Shown here: positions 1 through 7,519 of the stretch, in pieces
Position numbering within the stretch: the stretch's first letter is position 1
Layout: each line of letters starts with the position of its first letter
Source: Candidatus Thorarchaeota archaeon
GTDB taxonomy: Archaea; Asgardarchaeota; Thorarchaeia; Thorarchaeales; Thorarchaeaceae
Direction: 5' to 3'
DNA length: 16,076 nt
Assembly (NCBI GenBank): GCA_029856425.1
Contig: JAHQWZ010000013.1
Coordinates: 1 to 16,076, forward strand
Notes under the pieces: generated by a model
The model's input: only the letters and a program-made list of their open reading frames with translations
Told to the model about the DNA's origin: nothing
Databases searched by the model: none
Program-made: the position numbers and the translations under genes

Positions 1-264
1 CTCGTAAAGATTGAAGGCGACCTTCCCAAGGGTGTGAAACTTTACAGTATACCCGCCACTAGGATAGCTGATGAAGAAGTCGGCACAAAACAGGCTACGA
101 ACGTAGTGATGATAGGAGCATTCACAGCAATAACTGGAATGCTCTCTATGAAAGGTCTCAAGAAACGAATCGAAGAACGCTGGCCACGATTCGCAGAAAC
201 AAACCTCAAGGCACTTGAGCTTGGAATGAAGGCGGGCAAAGCAGCACTAGAGGCACAGCAATAA
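1..264 (+). CDS. 2-oxoacid:ferredoxin oxidoreductase gamma subunit, C-terminal part
   Basis: The reading frame is open from the first base and ends at TAA (262-264), so 87 residues of the C-terminal end are present and the start lies outside the window. The GTG at 34 is probably an internal valine, not a start. Visible is the family's C-terminal signature: a PATRIADEEVGTKQATNVV-like segment, a glycine/alanine-rich MIGAFTAITG helix, a KGLKKRIEERW helix and an N-L-A-L-G tail (ETNLKALELG). In this family the gamma subunit or domain belongs to enzymes that oxidatively decarboxylate 2-oxoacids to acyl-CoA with ferredoxin as acceptor. Which 2-oxoacid (pyruvate, 2-oxoglutarate, branched-chain or aryl) cannot be told from this fragment. 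It converges on the 2-hydroxyacyl-CoA dehydratase operon with a 27-bp gap. Family assignment is by motif recall, without a search. Confidence 0.8.
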   Translation, partial: LVKIEGDLPKGVKLYSIPATRIADEEVGTKQATNVVMIGAFTAITGMLSMKGLKKRIEERWPRFAETNLKALELGMKAGKAALEAQQ

Positions 265-291
265 CTTAGATGAGTGTTTCCAACATCAGCC

Positions 292-1083
292 CTAAGAAAC
301 AAGATTATCCTTCATAGCAATAATCGCTGCACCGAGTGCGCCTGTGAGTTGGGGTATTTCTGGAACCCAGAGGTCCGCTTTCAATATATCAGAGAGATAG
401 TAACGGAAAGCAGGGTTCAACGCAACTCCTCCAGTCACACCAATGGGAGTGGCAACACCTACTCTCTTGGAAAGAGACCCTATTTTTGAAGCCATTGACA
501 GATGAACTCCTGCAGCTATATCAGCTGGAGAATCACCAGAACCTATGCGCCCAATCACCTCACTTTCAGCGAAAACGGTGCAAGTACTGCTGATTGTGCA
601 TGGTGATTTGGATTTCAGGGCGAGAGGTCCTAAATCATCCATTGAAACTTCTAGTACTCGTGCCATGACCTCAAGAAATCTACCTGTGCCAGCGCTGCAT
701 TTGTCATTTAATTCAAAATCCTCAGGTCGCCCATTCGACCCGATTTTAATCACCTTGGAGTCTTGGCCCCCTACATCGATTAGAAGTCGAATATCAGGAT
801 TGAGAGTATTTACACCAACACTATGACAGGTAATCTCCGTCACGGTCTTGTAAGCAATATCGACTATGTTTCGCCCATATCCAGTGCCAATGATGCGACA
901 GTCATCTCTGGTCTTTCCTGATGTCGAGAATAGACTTTCCAAGACATGGGCAACTGCAGAAGCAGCTGAAGCTCCAGTGCCTTGTAGATGTGTGGCAATG
1001 ATGGAACCTTTAGAGTCAACCATGACGCCCTTAGTTGTTGTCGATCCTACATCAAGACCTATCCCAAATGGTTTCCCTGTCAC
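292..1083 (-). CDS. hgdC: 2-hydroxyacyl-CoA dehydratase activator ATPase (HgdC/BadF-BadG family)
   Basis: A 263-residue ASKHA-fold ATPase, matching the usual length of about 260 for HgdC-type activators. It holds a [4Fe-4S] cluster at a homodimer interface and uses ATP to inject one low-potential electron into the dehydratase. Seen: phosphate-1 motif DVGSTTTK at 11-18, GTGYGRN at 66-72, phosphate-2 motif DVGGQDSK at 103-110, and an adenosine-type motif TGGVALNPA near 217-225. The two cluster cysteines are in NDKCSAGTG (Cys129) and SSTCTVFAESEV (Cys168), nearly the spacing known for the Acidaminococcus protein. The GTG start at 1083 lies 12 bp after the stop of the preceding dehydratase subunit, with a modest AGGATG upstream, so it is the last gene of the operon. 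A benzoyl-CoA-reductase ATPase subunit is an alternative, but only one ATPase is present here. Confidence 0.93.
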   Translation of the reverse strand: MTGKPFGIGLDVGSTTTKGVMVDSKGSIIATHLQGTGASAASAVAHVLESLFSTSGKTRDDCRIIGTGYGRNIVDIAYKTVTEITCHSVGVNTLNPDIRLLIDVGGQDSKVIKIGSNGRPEDFELNDKCSAGTGRFLEVMARVLEVSMDDLGPLALKSKSPCTISSTCTVFAESEVIGRIGSGDSPADIAAGVHLSMASKIGSLSKRVGVATPIGVTGGVALNPAFRYYLSDILKADLWVPEIPQLTGALGAAIIAMKDNLVS

Positions 1084-1095
1084 AACTAAAACATC

Positions 1096-2307
1096 CTAGA
1101 CGAACATCTCAAGTAAAGCATCAACACGCGTCTGAATCTGGGCTTCATTGAAGAGCCGGCTGTCGACCATGTCACCCTCAATCACAACACCAGGCACTCC
1201 CGTTCTCTCAGTCACAATCTCTTTGGACACCAGCTGACCAAGTGAGTATCGCTTGCACGATCTGACGGAGAACATTACAAATCCATCAAGGTCGAAGTCC
1301 TTTATGAGCTGACACATCTTGTCGACCTTTGCATCCAAGTTCTTGTTGAGATAGACATTCGAATAGATGTCAGCAATTCCGTCGAGAAGTGAATCTGTAT
1401 CCGTTCCTTCTACTGCACCAGACCAAGCATGTGTGTAAGTGTCTGCAGGGAACACCACACCCTGAGCAGCTAGCTGGTTGAAGAATCTAAGAATGAACCA
1501 TGGAGGGATATTGTCCCATAGCAGCCGGATCTTCTCCTCGCGTATTGCACCTATGCCCTGTTTGACTCGATCTTCGACCTCCGCCAGGAGGACTTCATAG
1601 AACTCTGTGCAATGCTCCACCCCTCGACTTGAAACCACAGGAGCCATTGTCAGAAAGCGGTCAGCGCAGTTTAATGGACTTGGCTTGTTCTGGCAAGCCT
1701 TGAGTGATTGCGTCCAGAGTTTTATGGCTCTGCTCGAAAGGTCTGATACTTCGCGGAATCTGTCTTCCTCTAATGTCGTGTTGAATGTCTTTGCTAAGAA
1801 CTCGATAAGGCGTTCCAAACCTTGTTTTACATATGCGCGATGGTGAGGTTTCTGTTCAGCTTCAAGTGGAGGTGTGTCAAGCAGAAAGACAGGAGCGCCC
1901 GTCTGTTCAGAATTCGCATCATACCACTTCAGGATTGTACCGCAGATATTATTGCAGCCAAGAAGTGCCTGGGGCTTTGGTAATGCGCCCATGGCTACAT
2001 CATCGGGTCTGTCTGTTGATCCGATGCTTGCCCGAGCATAAGAGCACAATTCCTGCGAGTATCCCAAGTCTTCCGCAAATCCACAGACTTCTGGACCAAT
2101 CTTTGTAGCACCAATGATTGCACCGGCTTGCTCAGGGTACGTTGGAAACACGTTCATGGCGACTGGAATCTCAACGGGGAATCCCGATGACACCCATGCC
2201 AAGGTACCTTCTTCAGAGGCAGCCATTGCTTCCATTCCGTGTCGGAAGGCAATCTGTTGCAGCAGAGCCTGGGTTTCTAGCTTCCTATATGGTTTCTCAT
2301 CGTTCAT
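1096..2307 (-). CDS. 2-hydroxyacyl-CoA dehydratase-type subunit (HgdA/BcrC-like)
   Basis: A 403-residue subunit of the 2-hydroxyacyl-CoA dehydratase / benzoyl-CoA reductase superfamily. These enzymes form heterodimers with a [4Fe-4S] cluster in each subunit and eliminate water from (R)-2-hydroxyacyl-CoA through ketyl radicals. Likely cluster cysteines are Cys88 (ELCSYAR), Cys118 (LLGCNNIC) and Cys351 (VRSCKRYS). The C-terminal EGDMVDSR (377-384) and the final R-x-x-A-x-L-E-M pattern are typical of the family. The ATG at 2307 is chosen because AGGAG lies 8 nt upstream (2316-2320), just after the TGA of the previous gene. An in-frame ATG at 2334 would overlap that gene and lacks such a site. 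The 13-nt gap and shared orientation indicate translational coupling. The substrate (2-hydroxyglutaryl-, lactyl-, aryllactyl- or another CoA) cannot be decided from sequence. Confidence 0.88.
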   Translation of the reverse strand: MNDEKPYRKLETQALLQQIAFRHGMEAMAASEEGTLAWVSSGFPVEIPVAMNVFPTYPEQAGAIIGATKIGPEVCGFAEDLGYSQELCSYARASIGSTDRPDDVAMGALPKPQALLGCNNICGTILKWYDANSEQTGAPVFLLDTPPLEAEQKPHHRAYVKQGLERLIEFLAKTFNTTLEEDRFREVSDLSSRAIKLWTQSLKACQNKPSPLNCADRFLTMAPVVSSRGVEHCTEFYEVLLAEVEDRVKQGIGAIREEKIRLLWDNIPPWFILRFFNQLAAQGVVFPADTYTHAWSGAVEGTDTDSLLDGIADIYSNVYLNKNLDAKVDKMCQLIKDFDLDGFVMFSVRSCKRYSLGQLVSKEIVTERTGVPGVVIEGDMVDSRLFNEAQIQTRVDALLEMFV

Positions 2308-2315
2308 TCTTTCCG

Positions 2316-2320
2316 CTCCT
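2316..2320 (-). promoter_or_regulatory. ribosome binding site fixing the start at 2307
   Basis: On the minus strand AGGAG sits 8 nt before the ATG at 2307 and abuts the TGA stop (2321-2323) of the preceding subunit, giving TGAAGGAG when read through. This favours 2307 over the in-frame ATG at 2334 and suggests coupled translation of the two dehydratase subunits. Confidence 0.75.
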
Positions 2321-3523
2321 TCAATTATCATCAATAGTTTCTAGGAAGGTCTGAATCCTGCCTTCAATCCGAGCACGGTCCGAGAGTTCAGAATCAAGAG
2401 GGAGCTTCACTGTTGGTACGCCAACTTCTTTTGCAGCCCTTTCCAATGAAGGCGACTCGAACTCATCGGGATCACAGAAGGATTGCTCACAAACGATTAG
2501 TCCATGAATTGAGAGTCGTGTAAGGACATCTTTGAGGAATGTGATACGCTTCGGTAAGCCTTCTTGAGTTGGCTCACTATGGGCGCCAAGAATGGACCTA
2601 GCTGATTCTTCATAGGGATCGTCCTCGATGCCTACAGGGGGTGTGAAGACAGTCTTGAATCCGAAGGACAACATATCAAGTACTAGTGTTGTATCACTGA
2701 TACCGTGAACATTTTCCAGAAGGCCAGCCACTGTGTTTGGCTCTATCATTCCTCCAATCACTGCGATTCTTGGACCAGATGTATCAATCACAGTTTCAAA
2801 ATCTGAAAGGTCATGGTTCAAGAGGGAGTCGCGAAGTTGTCCCACCTTGTTTCTTTGACCCATGTTTTCAATTCGCTCTAGGACTTCGTTCCATGTCATC
2901 TTAATCCGATCCGCGGCTTCCTGTGTAGGTGCAGTTAGAAACTCTCCAACAAGACTGGATAGTGTGTTGTAGGAAATCAGTGATGGATGGAGGATTCTGA
3001 CACAATAGAGCAATTGCAGAGCGTTTCGTATCTCATCAAGCAGCATTATTGCCTCCCTAAAGCTTGATTCCGAGAATTCCTCGCCATATAGAGAAGCAAG
3101 CTCATCGGAGAATGCTTTGATTTCCATAGCCAGAAAGTCAACACTCGATGCCCCTAAATCCCCAACTGGATAGGTGAGGCGAAATACATTGTCCTTGGGA
3201 AATCGCTTTCGCCAAACATCTCCAACGTTCTGAAGAGCATCACATGTGTTTCCTGAGAATACTATGCCAGCTAGCTGTGGAAAGCTGTTATTGACCCTCT
3301 GACTAAACAGATTTCGTGTGAGGGAGCAGGAGAATGTCTGCAGACTTGCCTCATACGCTCCAACCACAGAGGGATTGGTGCGGACAAGAGACGGTTTGAG
3401 TCCATGGGCTATGATTATCTCGTGTGGAGGGTGTGGGTAAATGTAGCCAAGAACCCGCTCGCCTGCGTCAACAAGTGCTTTCAGGACCTGATTCGATTGT
3501 TCGATGACTTCTGGATAGCTCAC
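2321..3523 (-). CDS. 2-hydroxyacyl-CoA dehydratase-type subunit (HgdB/BcrB-like), first gene of operon
   Basis: A 400-residue protein, the partner subunit of the gene downstream. Candidate [4Fe-4S] ligands are Cys66 (TFSCSLTRN), Cys94 (SGNTCDALQN) and Cys350. The last lies in SFCDPDEFESP (348-358), which matches the family's F-C-D-P-x-E-F block before the giP-x-l segment (VGVPTVKLPLD). A Rossmann-like strand RIAVIGGMIEP (252-262) opens the C-terminal domain, and R-I-E-G-R-I-Q-T-F ends the protein as expected for the family. The start is GTG at 3523 with GAGGTG about 5 nt upstream. It is led by the divergent promoter region and followed directly by the second subunit and the activator. Assignment to A versus B is by order and general appearance only. 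The superfamily is confident and the substrate unknown. Confidence 0.87.
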   Translation of the reverse strand: MSYPEVIEQSNQVLKALVDAGERVLGYIYPHPPHEIIIAHGLKPSLVRTNPSVVGAYEASLQTFSCSLTRNLFSQRVNNSFPQLAGIVFSGNTCDALQNVGDVWRKRFPKDNVFRLTYPVGDLGASSVDFLAMEIKAFSDELASLYGEEFSESSFREAIMLLDEIRNALQLLYCVRILHPSLISYNTLSSLVGEFLTAPTQEAADRIKMTWNEVLERIENMGQRNKVGQLRDSLLNHDLSDFETVIDTSGPRIAVIGGMIEPNTVAGLLENVHGISDTTLVLDMLSFGFKTVFTPPVGIEDDPYEESARSILGAHSEPTQEGLPKRITFLKDVLTRLSIHGLIVCEQSFCDPDEFESPSLERAAKEVGVPTVKLPLDSELSDRARIEGRIQTFLETIDDN

Positions 3524-3597
3524 AGGAACACCTCAACTGTCTATCGTGGACAGCATTAACATTGACGAAGCGCCTTCTGCTTTCTTATCTCTTGTGC

Positions 3598-3604
3598 TAT
3601 AAAT
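3598..3604 (-). promoter_or_regulatory. TATA-like box, candidate promoter of the dehydratase operon
   Basis: ATTTATA on the minus strand, flanked by A/T-rich sequence (CAATTAATTG palindrome at 3605-3614). With usual archaeal spacing, transcription would begin near 3573-3577, leaving a leader of about 50 nt before the GTG at 3523. The same bases read TATAAAT on the plus strand and could serve the other direction. Assigned by eye only. Confidence 0.35.
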
Positions 3605-3621
3605 CAATTAATTGTAGTTCG

Positions 3622-3635
3622 GCATGAAAACATGC
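3622..3635. repeat. inverted repeat GCATG-AAAA-CATGC, possible operator
   Basis: A perfect 5-bp inverted repeat with a 4-nt A spacer, located between the two candidate TATA boxes of the divergent dehydratase operon and acyl-CoA synthetase genes. The position would suit a dimeric regulator controlling both directions. It is short enough to occur by chance. Confidence 0.3.
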
Positions 3636-3675
3636 AGAATTATGAATCAGAATGAAACTTCGTACTAGCAGAAGA

Positions 3676-3682
3676 TTATATC
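3676..3682 (+). promoter_or_regulatory. TATA-like box with purine-rich BRE, candidate promoter of first acyl-CoA synthetase
   Basis: TTATATC preceded by the purine-rich AGAAGA, resembling an archaeal BRE plus TATA element. A start near 3703-3708 would give a leader of about 70 nt before the ATG at 3777. It is the best match on this strand between 3524 and 3776. Confidence 0.45.
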
Positions 3683-3776
3683 AAGCAGTGTTTTCGTTAG
3701 AATCTGTCATGCGATACGCAAAAGCTGAAGTATTTTGCGGTTGATAAATCTGAGAGAGAATGGAGTGAAAAAATCT

Positions 3777-5522
3777 ATGGAAGAAATGATTTGGCATAAG
3801 CATAGATGGCCGGAAACCGTCAAGAAGTCTTTGGACTATCCTGAAGAGCCGCTCTTTGCCATATTGGACAAGATTGCTGCAAAACATCCAGAGGCTCCTT
3901 CCACCCTTTATTCAGGGATTTCGCATTCATTTGCAGAAGTTAAAGACCATGCTGATAGGATTGCTAATTTCCTGTCAAGTAGGGGTATTGGGAAGGGCGA
4001 TAGAGTTGCGATTTTCATGCCGAACGTACCTATGTATCCGCCTGTGTTCTTTGGAGTCTTAAAGGCAGGTGCAACAGCTGTGACCTGTAATCCTTCGTAC
4101 AAGATGGGTGAACTAAACTTTCAGCTGAAGGACTCAGGAGCAAAGGCCGTGTTTGTGTTTGACCATCCCTCCTTTACGCCCACGGCATACGGAGCGACTA
4201 AAGGTACTGATGTTAATACTGTCGTGATATGTAGTATCAAGAGCTTCTTGCCGAAAGCAAAGGCGGTCCTTGGTGGCCTTCTAGGGAAAATTCCGAAAGG
4301 CGCATCATATGAGGAAGGAACGGTATTCTATGATGACATCATCGAACAATACGAACCGAAGCCACCAGATGTGAGCATCGACCCGAAGAAAGATCTCGGG
4401 TTGATTCTATACACTGGCGGAACGACAGGTACGCCCAAGGGGGCAATGCTCACTCATCACAACCTGTACAGCAATGTAATGCAGTTTGATGAATGGGTCC
4501 AACTGGAGCCAAAAGGCGGAGGTCCACCAGAGAAACTCAAGCCTGGAGAAGAGGTATTCGTTGGAGCGCTCCCATGGTATCACAGCTATGGCCTAACCCT
4601 TACGATGGTAGCCTCCTATCACATGGGTAGTGCATTGGTATGCATCCCAGACCCAAGGGCTGGAAAGCCGCCCATGAGCGAACTGCTCTCTGAGATTCAA
4701 AAGAACAAGGGATCTATTCTCCACTGTGTCCCAGCACTATATGCTGGAATGATTAGCAACCCGACAGTTGACAAGTATGACCTGTCATCTCTCAAGGGAT
4801 GCGGTTCAGGTGCTGCACCTTTGCCCCCTGAATTGGCCAAGAGATTTGAGGCGCAAACTGGAGCAACACTCTTTGAGGGATATGGTCTGACTGAAACATC
4901 TCCGATGACACACGCCAATCCTGCACTGAAGTCTTTGCGTAAGTTTGGTTCAATTGGAGTCCCTATTCCAGATACATATGCCACTATCTTAGATATCGAA
5001 ACCGGAACCAAAGAATTGAAGCAGGGAGAAACCGGAGAGATAGCTATCAACGGTCCGCAGGTAATGAAAGGCTACTGGAATAAGCCTGAAGAGACTGCTG
5101 AGGTCATGCGAGAAATCGGAGGGAAACGGTACTTCCTGACTGGTGACATAGGTCACATTGATGAGGACGGATTCTTCGTCATCTCCGACAGGAAGAAAGA
5201 CATGATTAATGTCGGTGGCCTAAAGGCCTATCCGAGAGAGATAGAAGACACCTTCTTTGAGCATCCAAAGGTGGCAATGGCTGCTGTAATTGGGTTGCCG
5301 AGAGAGGACGACCCCACCAACGAATACGTCAAGGCGTACATAGTCCTGAAAGATGGTGTTACAGCAGATGAGGACGAGTTCATCGCTTGGGCCAAGGAGA
5401 ACATGGCGGGGTATAAGCGCCCCAAAGAAGTCGAATTTGTTGACACTCTTCCGATGACTGCAGTTGGAAAGGTCCTTCGTCGAGAATTGCGTGACGCAGA
5501 ACTTGCGAAAATGAAGAAGTAG
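3777..5522 (+). CDS. long-chain acyl-CoA synthetase (AMP-forming, ANL superfamily), copy 1
   Basis: A 581-residue adenylate-forming enzyme that converts a carboxylic acid, ATP and CoA to acyl-CoA, AMP and PPi, probably cytosolic or membrane-associated. Seen: P-loop YTGGTTGTPKG (212-222), PWYHSYG (266-272), aromatic/adenine motif GYGLTETSP (368-376), TGD (455-457), hinge DRKKDMINVGG (471-481) and the C-terminal GKVLRR with the expected catalytic Lys565. An extra KAVLGGLLGKIPK segment (162-174) is shared with the neighbouring paralogue. The ATG at 3777 is chosen because GGAGTG lies at 3762-3767 and the N-terminus then aligns with the paralogue (MEEMIW against MDEMYW). The in-frame TTG at 3735 has no such support. 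It is divergent from the dehydratase operon. It looks like a FadD-type medium/long-chain ligase, but specificity for an aryl or branched acid is possible. Confidence 0.9.
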   Translation: MEEMIWHKHRWPETVKKSLDYPEEPLFAILDKIAAKHPEAPSTLYSGISHSFAEVKDHADRIANFLSSRGIGKGDRVAIFMPNVPMYPPVFFGVLKAGATAVTCNPSYKMGELNFQLKDSGAKAVFVFDHPSFTPTAYGATKGTDVNTVVICSIKSFLPKAKAVLGGLLGKIPKGASYEEGTVFYDDIIEQYEPKPPDVSIDPKKDLGLILYTGGTTGTPKGAMLTHHNLYSNVMQFDEWVQLEPKGGGPPEKLKPGEEVFVGALPWYHSYGLTLTMVASYHMGSALVCIPDPRAGKPPMSELLSEIQKNKGSILHCVPALYAGMISNPTVDKYDLSSLKGCGSGAAPLPPELAKRFEAQTGATLFEGYGLTETSPMTHANPALKSLRKFGSIGVPIPDTYATILDIETGTKELKQGETGEIAINGPQVMKGYWNKPEETAEVMREIGGKRYFLTGDIGHIDEDGFFVISDRKKDMINVGGLKAYPREIEDTFFEHPKVAMAAVIGLPREDDPTNEYVKAYIVLKDGVTADEDEFIAWAKENMAGYKRPKEVEFVDTLPMTAVGKVLRRELRDAELAKMKK

Positions 5523-5531
5523 AACATCAAT

Positions 5532-5562
5532 AGGGGGATTCTCCCCCTCTTTCCTCTTTTTC
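5532..5562 (+). terminator. hairpin terminator after first acyl-CoA synthetase
   Basis: AGGGGGA (5532-5538) pairs with TCCCCCT (5542-5548) around a 3-nt loop, giving a 7-bp GC-rich stem. It begins 10 bp after the TAG stop and is followed by a pyrimidine-rich tract ending in CTTTTTCC. It resembles an intrinsic terminator and would separate the transcript of the first synthetase from the second. Confidence 0.65.
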
Positions 5563-5631
5563 CCTAACAAATATGAGTAGGCAATGCAATAGCGAGCAGA
5601 TAGTCTGTAATATTGTATTAGGAGTAGATGA

Positions 5632-7389
5632 GTGATGGATGAAATGTATTGGCAAAGTGGTCCAAGATGGCCGGAACATGTTCGAAAGAGTCTGGAGTAT
5701 CCGAAAGAGGCACTCTACACTATGCTTGACAGGTCAGCTGAGAAGAGTGGTAATCTGCCGTATACTTGGTTCATGGGGCAGACAAGGACATTCGCAGATG
5801 TCAAGGATCATGCGGATCGAATTGCCAACTTTCTTTCAAGCAAAGGAATCAAACCGGGAGATAGAGTTGCCATTTTCCTCCCGAACGTGCCTCAATTTCC
5901 ACCGGTCTTTTTTGGCGCATTGAAGGCTGGTGCAAAGGTAGTCACATGCAACCCATTATACAAAGCGCCTGAACTAAAATATCAGCTCACAGACACAGGA
6001 GCCACTATGGTTTTCGTCCTAGATCATCCTACATTCACACCGACCTGCTATGAGGCTGTCAAGGGAACAGATGTTGACACCGTGATAGTCTGTAGCCTCA
6101 AGTCATTCCTTCCGAAGGTCAAGGCAGTCCTTGGTGGGCTATTGGGCAAGATTCCAAAGAGTGAGTACTATGAAGATGATAAGACCGTATTCTATGATGA
6201 TATAGTCACCCAATATGAGCCGAAGTCTCCTCAGGCTGAGGTGAATCCAGATGACACTGCAATACTCATCTATACAGGCGGAACAACGGGCACTCCTAAA
6301 GGTGCAGAACTGACACACAACAACCTAGTTTCAAATGTCCTTCAGATAGGTGAATGGACCTATCTCGTGAAGGAGGACGTAGACAGACCTGGTGGAGTTA
6401 GATATGGCGAGGAGGTCTTTGTTGGAGCAGTCCCATGGTATCACAGCTACGGTATGACTCTGACGCTGCTTATGTCAACTTGGTATGCAGGACAGTTGGT
6501 ATGTGTGCCAGACCCTCGAGCTGGAAAGCCTCCGCTAACCGATCTTCTGAAGGACCTGCAATCTTCTAAGGGAACCGTGCTTAACTGTGTGCCTGCACTC
6601 TACGCCGGCATAACTAATCACCCTGATGTTCGCAAGTATGATCTGAGTTCGGTCAACATCTGCAGCTCTGGTGCTGCACCATTGCCCCCAGAATTAGCAA
6701 AGAGGTTTGAAGCAGTTACGGGAGCTATCCTCTTTGAGGGCTACGGACTCACCGAGACCGCTCCAGTCACACATAGCAACCCTACCAACAAGAAGAACCG
6801 CAAGTTTGGCTCAATAGGTCTTCCGATACCAGACACGATATGCAAGATTTTGGACCTAGAAACCGGGACTAAGGAGATGCCTATTGGCGAGGTAGGGGAG
6901 ATAGCTATTCATGGGCCCCAAGTGATGAAGGGCTACTATGGAAAGCCCGAAGAAACCGATAACGTGATGCGCACCATCAATGGCAAGCGTTTCTTCCTCA
7001 CAGGAGACGTGGGGCACATGGATGAGGAGGGGTACACCTACATCAGTGACAGAAAGAAGCAGATGATCAACGTCGGCGGCCTAAAGGCTTATCCAAGAGA
7101 GATAGAGGATATCTTCTTCACTCATCCAAAGGTGAAGCTAGCTGCTGCAGTTGGAATCCCCAGAAATGATGACACGAGCAATGAGTTTGTGAAGGCCTAT
7201 ATCGTCTTGAAAGAAGGTGAGTCTGCAACTGAACAAGAGTTCATCGACTGGGCGAGAGAAAAGATGGCTGGTTATAAGAGACCCAAAGAAGTTGATATTG
7301 TGGACTCTCTGCCACTGAGTAATGTGGGCAAGGTCCTCCGGCGTGTATTAAGAGAAGAAGAGATTAAGAAACGAGGCGGGAAGGGATAA
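5632..7389 (+). CDS. long-chain acyl-CoA synthetase (AMP-forming, ANL superfamily), copy 2
   Basis: A 585-residue paralogue of the gene just upstream, colinear over its whole length and identical at most motif positions: P-loop YTGGTTGTPKG (214-224), PWYHSYG (268-274), GYGLTETAP (370-378), TGD (457-459), DRKKQMINVGG (473-483) and GKVLRR with catalytic Lys567. The clearest differences are the segment just before GEEVFVG (near 242-259) and residues around the acyl pocket such as NICSSGAAP versus KGCGSGAAP, so the two copies may prefer different acids. The start is GTG at 5632 or ATG at 5635 (first residues MMDEMYW), with AGGAG at 5620-5624 fitting either. It lies 109 bp after copy 1, beyond a terminator hairpin, so it may have its own promoter. 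It converges on the zinc-ribbon membrane protein gene. Confidence 0.9.
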   Translation: MMDEMYWQSGPRWPEHVRKSLEYPKEALYTMLDRSAEKSGNLPYTWFMGQTRTFADVKDHADRIANFLSSKGIKPGDRVAIFLPNVPQFPPVFFGALKAGAKVVTCNPLYKAPELKYQLTDTGATMVFVLDHPTFTPTCYEAVKGTDVDTVIVCSLKSFLPKVKAVLGGLLGKIPKSEYYEDDKTVFYDDIVTQYEPKSPQAEVNPDDTAILIYTGGTTGTPKGAELTHNNLVSNVLQIGEWTYLVKEDVDRPGGVRYGEEVFVGAVPWYHSYGMTLTLLMSTWYAGQLVCVPDPRAGKPPLTDLLKDLQSSKGTVLNCVPALYAGITNHPDVRKYDLSSVNICSSGAAPLPPELAKRFEAVTGAILFEGYGLTETAPVTHSNPTNKKNRKFGSIGLPIPDTICKILDLETGTKEMPIGEVGEIAIHGPQVMKGYYGKPEETDNVMRTINGKRFFLTGDVGHMDEEGYTYISDRKKQMINVGGLKAYPREIEDIFFTHPKVKLAAAVGIPRNDDTSNEFVKAYIVLKEGESATEQEFIDWAREKMAGYKRPKEVDIVDSLPLSNVGKVLRRVLREEEIKKRGGKG

Positions 7390-7407
7390 CATTGTCGCTT
7401 CGGCTCA

Positions 7408-7429
7408 ACCCCTAATCAATAATCGGGGT
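7408..7429. terminator. weak hairpin between convergent genes
   Basis: ACCCC (7408-7412) can pair with GGGGT (7425-7429) around a 12-nt A/T-rich loop. It lies 18 bp beyond the stop of the second synthetase in the 130-bp convergent gap. The stem is only 5 bp and no T-tract follows, so a terminator role is tentative. Nothing else was seen between 7390 and 7519. Confidence 0.25.
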
Positions 7430-7519
7430 CCAAGTAGGCAGATAATTGCCGTCTTTGCTGAAGTATGATACCGTTGCATTCGACCCTCCCTTGGAATGCT
7501 CGACATAAAGAGAGGGCAC

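Noticed and set aside
42..302. 86-codon minus-strand frame at the left edge
   Set aside because: It is antisense to the conserved C-terminal end of the oxidoreductase subunit.
292..3523. Operon as a four-subunit benzoyl-CoA reductase (BcrABCD)
   Set aside because: Only one ATPase subunit of HgdC length is present, whereas class I reductases need two different ATPase subunits. A reductase-like function cannot be fully excluded.
3735..3776. TTG start at 3735 for the first acyl-CoA synthetase
   Set aside because: The extra 14 residues have no counterpart in the tandem paralogue, and the ribosome site GGAGTG fits the ATG at 3777.
4697..5050. 117-codon minus-strand frame inside the first acyl-CoA synthetase
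   Set aside because: It is fully antisense to a clearly conserved enzyme, has no domain or ribosome site, and is low-complexity Ser/Pro-rich, as expected of a shadow frame.
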